Source of the DNA: an uncultured Lachnospiraceae bacterium
GTDB lineage: Bacteria > Bacillota > Clostridia > Lachnospirales > Lachnospiraceae
DNA length: 14,730 nucleotides
NCBI GenBank assembly: GCA_902803155.1
Contig: CADCOU010000225.1
Coordinates: 1 to 14,730 of the forward strand
Direction of reading: 5' to 3'
Below are positions 1 to 6,542 of this stretch, piece after piece (the first letter of the stretch is position 1; each line of letters starts with the position of its first letter). The notes under the pieces were generated by a model. The model had not been told where the DNA came from, searched no databases, and worked only from the letters and a program-made list of their open reading frames with translations. Made by a program: the position numbers and the translations under genes.

Positions 1-107
1 CCTGTCTCCTCCGCGAAAGGAGACATAAGCATACCTGCCGCAAGCATACAGCTCAGGACCGGTATACAGATCCACTTTATAATCTTCGGAATCTTTACTG
101 ACTGCAT
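1..107 (-). CDS. 5' end of a gene for a secreted or membrane-anchored protein (partial)
   Basis: An open frame reads leftwards off the window edge from an ATG at 105-107, giving about 35 codons. The encoded start looks like a Sec signal peptide. Its n-region is MQSVKIPKIIKW, with three lysines. The hydrophobic core is about residues 13-27, and a possible cleavage site after SPFA is followed by acidic EET. A cysteine inside the core (VLSC) is a poor lipobox, so a lipoprotein is less likely. An in-frame alternative ATG at 132-134 would add nine residues; neither start has a strong Shine-Dalgarno sequence. The mature protein lies outside the window, so no function can be given. The gene is divergent from the MBOAT operon and sits behind a good promoter at 206-234. 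The call rests on the signal-peptide shape and the promoter position, because the reading frame itself is short. Confidence 0.55.
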   Translation of the reverse strand, partial: MQSVKIPKIIKWICIPVLSCMLAAGMLMSPFAEET

Positions 108-115
108 AACTGTAG

Positions 116-135
116 AAACCCCATTAAACCCCATT
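116..135. repeat. Tandem 10-bp direct repeat AAACCCCATT x2
   Basis: Two exact adjacent copies of AAACCCCATT occupy 116-125 and 126-135. They fall in the leader and start region of the leftward signal-peptide gene. On the - strand each copy supplies an ATG followed by GGG; only the one at 132-134 is in frame with that gene. It may be a chance duplication. A change of copy number would move the upstream ATG out of frame. Confidence 0.6.
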
Positions 136-205
136 CGATGACATTCGGCAAATTTCCTTGTCCGGGATCTCCCCTTATCCGCCCGGTACAAAGAGATACA
201 GAGTA

Positions 206-231
206 AGTATATTACACTTTTGTAATATACT
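206..231. promoter_or_regulatory. Perfect 11-bp inverted repeat, candidate operator
   Basis: AGTATATTACA (206-216) and TGTAATATACT (221-231) are exact reverse complements separated by CTTT. A third partial copy, TGTAATAT, recurs at 242-249. That is exactly 21 bp from its copy at 221-228, or two helical turns. The element spans the -10 to -35 of the leftward promoter and lies just upstream of the rightward promoter's -35. This fits a dimeric regulator controlling both directions. It could also be a hairpin, but it is A+T-rich and does not follow a gene end, so a terminator is less likely. Confidence 0.5.
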
Positions 232-234
232 CAA
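206..234 (-). promoter_or_regulatory. Sigma-A-type promoter for the leftward gene
   Basis: Read on the - strand, TTGAGT (229-234) is followed by a 17-bp spacer and TATACT (206-211). This is a good -35/-10 match with ideal spacing. Transcription would start near position 199, giving a leader of about 65-92 nt before the candidate start codons at 134 or 107. The promoter coincides with the 11-bp inverted repeat at 206-231, so a protein bound there would occlude it. No experimental support is available. Confidence 0.55.
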
Positions 235-260
235 GTGACTATGTAATATTTTTTTATTAT

Positions 261-289
261 TTCAAAATAGGAGCCTCATGTGATATACT
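261..289 (+). promoter_or_regulatory. Extended -10 promoter of the MBOAT operon
   Basis: TTCAAA (261-266, 4/6 match to TTGACA) is followed by a 17-bp spacer and TATACT (284-289). TG at 281-282 gives an extended -10. The predicted start is near position 296, so the leader is only about 30 nt and carries GGAG (311-314) ten bases before the ATG at 325. An A/T-rich stretch with a run of seven T lies just upstream (249-255) and could act as an UP-like element. The -35 is weak, which would suit activation from the upstream repeat. Confidence 0.55.
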
Positions 290-324
290 GCATAGGATCT
301 CAAGGAATATGGAGTAGATGATTC

Positions 325-1752
325 ATGATATTTTCAACGTATCGTTTTATTTTTCTTTTTCTGCCTGTTACATTTTTCGGGTATTTCGGGCTCTCGCACC
401 TGAAGCAGTATACGCTTGCGAAGATCTGGCTGATCATTATGTCCTTCGTCTTCTATGCGGCGGGCAGCCCTGCATTCTTCCCGTTCTTTATGGGGTCGGT
501 GTTTGGGAACTACATCTGCGGGACCAGCCTCATACGTATGCAGAGCGAACAGGGGATCCAGAGGAAACTGCTGCTTGCTGTCGGGATCCTCGGCAATGTC
601 GGTCTTCTTGGGTATTATAAGTACACCGATTTCTTTATTGAGAACTGGAACTTTATTACCGGTCAGAGTGTTCCGCTGATGCACATTATTCTCCCGATCG
701 GTATCTCATTCTTCACCTTCCAGCTGATCGCGTTTCTCGTGGACTGTTACAGGGGGGAGTGTGAACAGTACGATATTGTCAATTACCTACTGTTCATTAC
801 CTTTTTCCCTCAGCTGATCGTCGGACCGATCATTCACCATTCGGAAGTGGTTCCGCAGTTTGAAGACCGGAAAAACCAGATCCTGAATCCGGACAACATC
901 GCGAAAGGCCTGTTTCTGTTCTCAATCGGATGTGCAAAAAAGATTCTCCTCGCAGATCCGCTTACTACATCCGCTCAGGAATTCTTCAACGCGATCCCTT
1001 CGAATCCCGGCATGCTTGCCTGCTGGTTCAATTCGATCTCCTATACGATTTCCTATTATTTCGATCTCAGCGGATATGCGGACATGGCGATCGGCCTGGG
1101 GCTCCTGTTCAACATTCATATTCCCCAGAACTTTGATTCGCCGTACAAAGCCCGTAATTTCCAGGATTACTGGAGAAGATGGCACATGACGCTCTCCCGT
1201 TTCCTGTCCTCCTATATCTTCCGTTCGGTCTACAAGCACGGAAGCAAATACCGCAACTACTATATCGCTACGATGGTCACATTCCTCGTCTCCGGTTTCT
1301 GGCACGGTGCAGGGTGGACCTTTGTCGTGTGGGGTCTTGTCAATGGTGCGCTGGTATGCTGCGCGTCCTGGATGAAGCGGAAGAATATGAGTTTCCCTGC
1401 GCCTCTGGCATTTGCGCTCACTGCAGTCGGCGTGGTGCTGTGCCGTGTCCTGTTTGTTGCGAACAGTTTCGGCGATGCCTGGACCATCTATCGGGGAATG
1501 TTCAACTTCGCCTCTCTGGGAACTTCTCTCAGCGCTGTCGCGGCTGCTGTGATCGGCTTCTTCAGATGGCGCAAGACAATAACCGCTATCCTGCTGGCAG
1601 GCATCTGCATCTGCTGGTTCCTGCCCAGCTCCAAAAAGCTTACTGACAGATTTAAGCCGACTGCACTGAATGCAGTCTATGCGTCGCTGCTCATGCTGAT
1701 CTGCCTCATGCAGATGAACAAGGTCGTACAGTTCCTGTACTTCCAGTTCTGA
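325..1752 (+). CDS. MBOAT family membrane O-acyltransferase (DltB/AlgI-like)
   Basis: This 475-aa polytopic membrane protein has the length and pattern of the DltB/AlgI branch of the MBOAT family. Those enzymes pass an acyl group (acetyl, D-alanyl or other) across the membrane to an extracellular polymer or a partner protein. Visible family signatures are YFDLSGYADMAIG (about 245-257), the DYWRRWHMTLS block (281-291, His287) and SGFWHGAGWTFVVWG (323-337, with the near-invariant His327). Hydrophobic segments fill the N-terminus and most of residues 365-470. The ATG at 325 is chosen because GGAG lies 10 nt upstream; an ATG at 318 is out of frame. The gene leads an operon with two SGNH-like genes, the usual genetic company of MBOAT acylation systems. 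No dltA/dltC lies beside it, so D-alanylation is not supported and O-acetylation is at least as likely. The acceptor is unknown. Confidence 0.9.
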   Translation: MIFSTYRFIFLFLPVTFFGYFGLSHLKQYTLAKIWLIIMSFVFYAAGSPAFFPFFMGSVFGNYICGTSLIRMQSEQGIQRKLLLAVGILGNVGLLGYYKYTDFFIENWNFITGQSVPLMHIILPIGISFFTFQLIAFLVDCYRGECEQYDIVNYLLFITFFPQLIVGPIIHHSEVVPQFEDRKNQILNPDNIAKGLFLFSIGCAKKILLADPLTTSAQEFFNAIPSNPGMLACWFNSISYTISYYFDLSGYADMAIGLGLLFNIHIPQNFDSPYKARNFQDYWRRWHMTLSRFLSSYIFRSVYKHGSKYRNYYIATMVTFLVSGFWHGAGWTFVVWGLVNGALVCCASWMKRKNMSFPAPLAFALTAVGVVLCRVLFVANSFGDAWTIYRGMFNFASLGTSLSAVAAAVIGFFRWRKTITAILLAGICICWFLPSSKKLTDRFKPTALNAVYASLLMLICLMQMNKVVQFLYFQF

Positions 1753-1753
1753 C

Positions 1754-1758
1754 GGAGG
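1754..1758 (+). promoter_or_regulatory. Ribosome binding site deciding the start of the second operon gene
   Basis: GGAGG at 1754-1758 lies 8 nt before the ATG at 1767. A longer reading would start at the GTG at 1758-1760, which overlaps the site itself and cannot use it. The ATG at 1767 is therefore the better start and gives a 389-aa protein. Confidence 0.8.
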
Positions 1759-1766
1759 TGTTGGAT

Positions 1767-2936
1767 ATGGCCAAAGCAAAAAAATGGATCCTGACATTCT
1801 TCCTGATCCTGCTGGTACTGATCCCCTGCTATATGGCGCTTAACTACGCCGTGGATCCACTGTTCTATTTTACAGTCAGAAAAGGCGGGACCTGGTACAG
1901 TTCCAATGAATACGGGCGCGCTGTCAAATGTCAGTACGTCATGAAGAACCGGGACTCGATCGATGCAGTCGTTCTCGGCGGCTCCAAGTCCGGCGTTCTG
2001 GATGTGAATAAGCTGAAAGAATACACCGGCCGCAACTATTATAATTTCTACATGGAAAGCGGCAACTTCTCCGATTATCTGACCTATGCCGATTACCTGG
2101 TCAGAAAATGCGGCGTCAAAGAGATCCTGCTGCATATATCAAGCTTCGAAGTAATGAACTATTCGCTGGACTATCGCACTGCAGATACCTGGCGGATCCC
2201 GGCGATCGTGAACGGTACTGTTGTGGACAAGGCGCTGGAGTTCCTGAAGTTTCTTATGACCGATTCTTCCACACTGCTGGAAGCAATGAAGGAAAAAGAG
2301 AGCAAGGAGGCAACTGCCGACCGGCTTGCAGACGGTATGAAGCGATGGGTCAAAGCGCGTGAGAAGTTTGCCGAAGACCCGGAAAAAAGCGTACAGCGTT
2401 TCTTCTTCAAAGAGTATCCGGAAAATCTGAAGGCTCTCTTCTCCGGAAAGAACTGGGTTGATTTTCCTTATTATGAGGAAAACCTGAACGCACTGAAACA
2501 GATCCGGCAGATCTGCGACGATAACGGCGTTACGCTGCGGGTTCTGATCGGGGCAAGTTCCATTTCCGAACGCTCGCGCTATGAACAGGATCCTTATGAC
2601 AGGTATTACGGCTATCTGCGCGGAATCGTTTCTATCTGCGGCGAAGCCTGGGATTTTTCATCCTTCAATGATATCAATATGAACCCGTATAACTTCTACA
2701 ACTACTCGCACTATACAAGCGAAGTCGCTGATCTCCAGCTTGATGTTATGTTCGGAAAAGAAGCGCCCGGTCAGTACGGGGGATTCGGAATCCTCCTGAA
2801 CGGAGATAATATTGATGACTATCTGTATCAGCGGAAGAGCGATTTTCTTCGTCTGAAGCAGGAATACGAAACAACCGGAACCGTCGCGGTCAAAGGACTG
2901 GACGATCCCTCCAACATCAGCGTTAAGATATCATGA
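1767..2936 (+). CDS. Membrane-anchored SGNH/DltD-like partner of the MBOAT (first copy)
   Basis: The 389-aa protein starts with a short lysine-rich segment and one membrane span (about residues 8-26). The rest is a soluble domain expected outside the membrane. It contains VVLGGSKSGVLD (about 68-79), resembling the nucleophile-serine block of SGNH/DltD-type proteins after a hydrophobic strand. Near the C-terminus is YNYSHYTSEVADLQLD (about 311-326), resembling the catalytic-His block, His315. The residue three before His is Asn, not the Asp of a standard DxxH motif. A conserved tail follows: DNIDDYL..., then GLDDPSN. Family knowledge: such proteins sit beside MBOATs and relay or accept the acyl group (DltD, AlgJ/AlgX). 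The exact family is not certain. It lies 14 nt after the MBOAT stop and overlaps the next gene by 4 nt. The two downstream proteins are clear paralogs. Confidence 0.65.
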   Translation: MAKAKKWILTFFLILLVLIPCYMALNYAVDPLFYFTVRKGGTWYSSNEYGRAVKCQYVMKNRDSIDAVVLGGSKSGVLDVNKLKEYTGRNYYNFYMESGNFSDYLTYADYLVRKCGVKEILLHISSFEVMNYSLDYRTADTWRIPAIVNGTVVDKALEFLKFLMTDSSTLLEAMKEKESKEATADRLADGMKRWVKAREKFAEDPEKSVQRFFFKEYPENLKALFSGKNWVDFPYYEENLNALKQIRQICDDNGVTLRVLIGASSISERSRYEQDPYDRYYGYLRGIVSICGEAWDFSSFNDINMNPYNFYNYSHYTSEVADLQLDVMFGKEAPGQYGGFGILLNGDNIDDYLYQRKSDFLRLKQEYETTGTVAVKGLDDPSNISVKIS

Positions 2937-4114
2937 AAACACTCAGCAGCAGAAAATGGGTCATCGGCGTCATCCTGATCATCGCGGCAGGCATGATCGC
3001 TTTCATGACGTTGAATTATATCGTGGATCCTGTAGATTATTATGCCGTTTCCCACCACAAGGAAACCTATAACCCCAACAACTATACGCGCAAAATCAAA
3101 ACGGAATATATCATGAAGGAATTTCCGGACGTTGAATGCATCATACTGGGGGGGTCCAAGGCGGGTGTTCTGGATCCGGAGCGTATTACAGGATACAGCG
3201 GGCTTTCCTGCTACAATTTTTCATTCACGCACGGGAATATGTCCGATTACGAGATATATCTCCGGTATCTCCTGGATCACACGGATAATCTGAAGGAAAT
3301 AATTCTCCATCTGTCCTCGATCGAAGTCCGGTATTATTCCTGGAACCGGGATTTCCGTGAAGAAGCGGAAACACGGGTTCCCGCCATGGTCACCGGTGTC
3401 CTGTGGGATAATCTGACAGAAAACCTGTCCTATCTCTGCACGAATATCCAGACAACATTCAAAGCGATCAAGTCCCCGGATTCAGGAATCTCCCGCGATA
3501 CTCTGTCCACCGGTCAGAAAAACTGGCGCTCCGCAATCGAATCGTTCAGCAAAGATCCTGCTGAATATCTGGAAAAGAATTTCTATAAAAACGCCCGGAG
3601 CTCACTGCAAAATCTGTTTGCCCGGAAGGCTTCCGGAGAGGCGCTTTATTACCGCGAGAACCTGCGCGCGCTTGAACGGGTCAAAGAGCTCTGTTCCGAT
3701 CATAACGTTAAACTGACTGTCGTCGTCGGAGCATCCAGCATCTATGAGCGCTATGATTACGAATGCGAAGAATATCTGGAATATTTCCGGCAGATCGTCA
3801 TGATCTGCGGCAGCGTCTGGGACTTCTCGTCCTACTGCAGCCTGAACCTGAATGCTGCGAACTTCTATGAGAAGAGACACTACACATCTGAGCTGGGAGA
3901 CCTCGAGATCGATATCATGTACGGGGAGAAGGACAGCGCAGATTATGACAGTTTCGGTCAGCTTCTCACCCCGGATAACATCGACGATTATCTTACGCAG
4001 CGCCGGTCCGACTGGCAGAGCCTGAAAGAAGAGTTTGAAACAGACGGAGCGCTCACGCTGCCCGGACTGGATGATCCCAGTTATATTGCAGGGGAAGATG
4101 GTCTGTCTGCATAA
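2933..4114 (+). CDS. Membrane-anchored SGNH/DltD-like partner of the MBOAT (second copy, paralog)
   Basis: This 393-aa paralog of the preceding protein is collinear with it from end to end. It has an N-terminal membrane span (about residues 9-30), then NYIVDPVDYY against NYAVDPLFYF in the first copy. The candidate nucleophile block is IILGGSKAGVLD (about 70-81). VVVGASSIYERY (264-275) matches VLIGASSISERS of the first copy. The candidate His block is YEKRHYTSELGDLEID (about 312-327, His316), where the residue at His-3 is Glu rather than Asp. Both copies end with DNIDDYL, a QRxSD segment and GLDDPS. The ATG lies in an ATGA overlap with the previous stop and no clear Shine-Dalgarno precedes it, so translation is probably coupled. 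It is the last gene before the terminator at 4156-4196. Whether the two copies use different substrates or work as a pair cannot be read from sequence. Confidence 0.65.
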   Translation: MKTLSSRKWVIGVILIIAAGMIAFMTLNYIVDPVDYYAVSHHKETYNPNNYTRKIKTEYIMKEFPDVECIILGGSKAGVLDPERITGYSGLSCYNFSFTHGNMSDYEIYLRYLLDHTDNLKEIILHLSSIEVRYYSWNRDFREEAETRVPAMVTGVLWDNLTENLSYLCTNIQTTFKAIKSPDSGISRDTLSTGQKNWRSAIESFSKDPAEYLEKNFYKNARSSLQNLFARKASGEALYYRENLRALERVKELCSDHNVKLTVVVGASSIYERYDYECEEYLEYFRQIVMICGSVWDFSSYCSLNLNAANFYEKRHYTSELGDLEIDIMYGEKDSADYDSFGQLLTPDNIDDYLTQRRSDWQSLKEEFETDGALTLPGLDDPSYIAGEDGLSA

Positions 4115-4155
4115 TTCAAGTCTGCCTCCGGCATAATTGCCGCATAATCGTACAG

Positions 4156-4200
4156 AAAGAACAGGCGGATCTCTTGCAGAGATCCGCCTGTTCTTTTATT
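4156..4200. terminator. Strong, probably bidirectional, intrinsic terminator between convergent operons
   Basis: A perfect 18-bp stem pairs AAAGAACAGGCGGATCTC (4156-4173) with 4179-4196 around a 5-nt TTGCA loop. On the + strand the stem ends in TTCTTTTATT, a good U-tract for the MBOAT operon, whose stop is at 4114. On the - strand the stem is followed by TTCTTTCTGT, a weaker U-rich run for the glycosyltransferase operon, whose last stop is at 4225. The convergent arrangement supports a shared terminator. Confidence 0.9.
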
Positions 4201-4224
4201 ATCCGCTTTCAGTCAGGTCCTTCA

Positions 4225-6522
4225 TCAGACCTTCCGGTACTTGCTGACCAGTCCGGTCAGCTGCTCTGTTCTGGTCCTGAAAGAGAATTCCTTCTGGATC
4301 CTCGGCCACTGGGCGTCCACCCTGGCCTTGACCTCCGGATAGTGATGTTCGATCTGTTCCACAGCGGCGTCAAATTCCTTTCGGTCCTCATAGTAAAGCA
4401 CCGCATCCGGAAAGATCTCCCTCAGTTCCTCGCAGGCATCGGATATCACCGGCAGCCCGCACGCCAGCGCGTCAAATATACGGTTATTGACGAACTGGCT
4501 TCGAAGCATGTCTTCCCAGTGGTCATTGAGCGTACACTTCGAATGCCGGTAGATCTCCGGGATCTGGTCGTTGGAGAGGAACGGCTCTTCCACAAGATCC
4601 AGATGCTTCTCCAGGATCTTGTTCCAGCCGCTGCCGAAGATCGTCAGCGGAAGATGATTCTCTATCGCCCACATGACCGATCTGCGCTTTACTCCGCGGG
4701 AATTCCCGATAAAGAAATAGTCATAATCCCTGCGGTTTTCCAGTCCGTCCGTCTGGCCCTTTGCCATCTTCGGGGGGTAGAACAATTCCGTATCCGTACA
4801 CTGCCTGAGCACCTCGACAGGAACCTGCAGACGTTTCTTCAGTTCCTGCCCATACCACTCAGACGCTACGCATATGAGGTCATACCCGTTATATTCCTCA
4901 TCCGTAATCTCATCCGGATGAGAGATATTCCACATGACATAGAAGGTATCCGGATTCTTCCTGGACGGATAATACCGGAAAGAGCCGCGAAGTACGAGCA
5001 CGACATCCGCCTGCTCGTCCGGCCTGTACCAGTCTTCATGCAGATCCAGCACCACGTGGATCCCGCCCCGTTCAAGGTACTTTTTCAATGAAAGGGCGTA
5101 CGGATAGTCCCCCCATCGGATACGGCTCTCATCTTCCGGCGCGGGACATTTGATCACCCAGAGCGGTTTTGCCCCCGCATCACGTCTGTCCTGCACGCCC
5201 CGGGAAGTCCATTCATCCCTTCGGCACAGTTCCCTGTGGATATAGTCGCGAAGCTGATCTGTCTGTTTCGTGTGCTCAAAGATCTGCCGCCGGAGCATTT
5301 CATTTTCCCTGCGGATCTCTTTTGTCTGCTTATCCAGAGCATTATCAATGTAGACCCTGCCCACAGGAACAACCTTACGCCCGAAAGACTTTGTTTCATC
5401 TCTGACGGCTTTCGCCAGTGCCTTCCCGTCGCGAAGAACCGCTGCCGGGTTCTTTTCGGAAACCGCATCACGGGCGACATCCTTTATGAGGCTTTTCACG
5501 GTTTTCGGTTTTTCCGAAGTCTTCTTTGATCCGGCATCTGCTGCACCCCATTTCGGATGGAAAGTGCGCTTCATCTCATCGTATTCGTTCTTCTGGTAAA
5601 AATAAGATCTCGGTTTCGAGAGGACCCCCAGCTGCGCAAGCCAGCCGTCTTCCAGCGCTTTCTTAAGGCGGCTTTTTGTTGGCTCGGCAAGCGACCGGTA
5701 ATTCCATAAGACCGCATGGAGTGCATAATTAATATAATCCTGCTTCAGTTCCTCAAACAGTCCTTCCCTGCGCAGGCGCTGTCTCAGCGCCACCAGTGCG
5801 TCATGGAAGCACCACCAGGAATTTTCTCTTGTCTTCGAAAGAGAATCGGAAGAATCCCGGCGCTGATGTGCCAGTACCTCCTCCACAACGCTGATCCGCT
5901 CCGCCAGCACAAGAGCCGAAAACACAAACAGCATGTCGTTCGTCGTACGCTGCTCCTGGAACTGCAGTTCATGAGCTTCCACAAAACTGCGGCGGTACAG
6001 CTTATCCCAGGCCCATCCCACAAAAGCCTTAAAAGGATTGCCTGTCAGACTGCGGAAAGAAAACGGCTGACTGCGGGGAATATCTCCCAGCCGGACGACC
6101 CAGTCAACCGGGGAGAAGGTTCCCTGATCCGGATCGTCTTCCCCGCCTTCTTCCATCCGGAACTGATCGGAGAGGCAGACCACAAAGTCTGCATTGTCCT
6201 CCTGGGCTCTGATAACCATCTTCTCGAGCATCTGAGGCTCGAAGAAATCATCCGAATCCAGAAATGAGAGAAACTCGCCCTCTGCCTGTGCCATACCCCT
6301 GTTTCTGGCTGCACCTGCACCTGCATTCTCCTGCGTAACAACCTTAACCCTGGAATCTCTGAGCGCATACTCCTCCAGAATATCTGCGGAGCCGTCACTT
6401 GATCCGTCGTCTACACAGATCACTTCGATATCCTTCAGTGTCTGGTTCAGAACGGAATCCAGGTTCCGGCGCAGATACGGCGCTACGTTATAGACCGGTA
6501 TGATAACTGATACTTTTGCCAT
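4225..6522 (-). CDS. Bifunctional glycosyltransferase: GT2 domain plus CgeB-like GT-B domain
   Basis: The 765-aa protein carries two transferase modules. Residues 1 to about 230 are a GT-A family 2 domain: MAKVSVIIPVYNV start, VDDGSSDGS (37-45) for nucleotide binding, LDSDDFF (88-94) holding the DXD-type metal site, and TTNDMLF (193-199) where the catalytic acid/base usually sits. Residues about 395-435 are a charged, heptad-like linker that may be coiled coil. From about 455 to 760 the fold is GT-B, similar to the CgeB/Glyco_trans_1_2 group: DYDYFFIGNSRGVKR (599-613), FGSGW (629-633), and the donor-binding stretch FVNNRIFDALACGLPVISD (677-695). Each module should add one sugar, so the protein may add two residues in turn to the growing glycan. 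The start has GAGGAAGGAA just upstream. It is the last gene of the - strand run, 20 nt after its neighbour's stop. Sugars and linkages cannot be told. Confidence 0.85.
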   Translation of the reverse strand: MAKVSVIIPVYNVAPYLRRNLDSVLNQTLKDIEVICVDDGSSDGSADILEEYALRDSRVKVVTQENAGAGAARNRGMAQAEGEFLSFLDSDDFFEPQMLEKMVIRAQEDNADFVVCLSDQFRMEEGGEDDPDQGTFSPVDWVVRLGDIPRSQPFSFRSLTGNPFKAFVGWAWDKLYRRSFVEAHELQFQEQRTTNDMLFVFSALVLAERISVVEEVLAHQRRDSSDSLSKTRENSWWCFHDALVALRQRLRREGLFEELKQDYINYALHAVLWNYRSLAEPTKSRLKKALEDGWLAQLGVLSKPRSYFYQKNEYDEMKRTFHPKWGAADAGSKKTSEKPKTVKSLIKDVARDAVSEKNPAAVLRDGKALAKAVRDETKSFGRKVVPVGRVYIDNALDKQTKEIRRENEMLRRQIFEHTKQTDQLRDYIHRELCRRDEWTSRGVQDRRDAGAKPLWVIKCPAPEDESRIRWGDYPYALSLKKYLERGGIHVVLDLHEDWYRPDEQADVVLVLRGSFRYYPSRKNPDTFYVMWNISHPDEITDEEYNGYDLICVASEWYGQELKKRLQVPVEVLRQCTDTELFYPPKMAKGQTDGLENRRDYDYFFIGNSRGVKRRSVMWAIENHLPLTIFGSGWNKILEKHLDLVEEPFLSNDQIPEIYRHSKCTLNDHWEDMLRSQFVNNRIFDALACGLPVISDACEELREIFPDAVLYYEDRKEFDAAVEQIEHHYPEVKARVDAQWPRIQKEFSFRTRTEQLTGLVSKYRKV

Positions 6523-6542
6523 CGTTCCTTCCTCTTTTCAGA

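Noticed and set aside
1758..1766. GTG at 1758 as the start of the first SGNH-like gene
   Set aside because: It overlaps the GGAGG ribosome site, which is correctly spaced for the ATG at 1767.
922..1797. Long - strand open frame opposite the MBOAT gene
   Set aside because: Its product is Arg/Glu/His-rich with no recognisable motif. The + strand frame carries clear MBOAT signatures and a ribosome site. It is a shadow frame.
4174..5091. 305-codon + strand frame opposite the double glycosyltransferase
   Set aside because: It begins inside the terminator hairpin and runs antisense to the conserved GT-B domain; the product has no recognisable fold.
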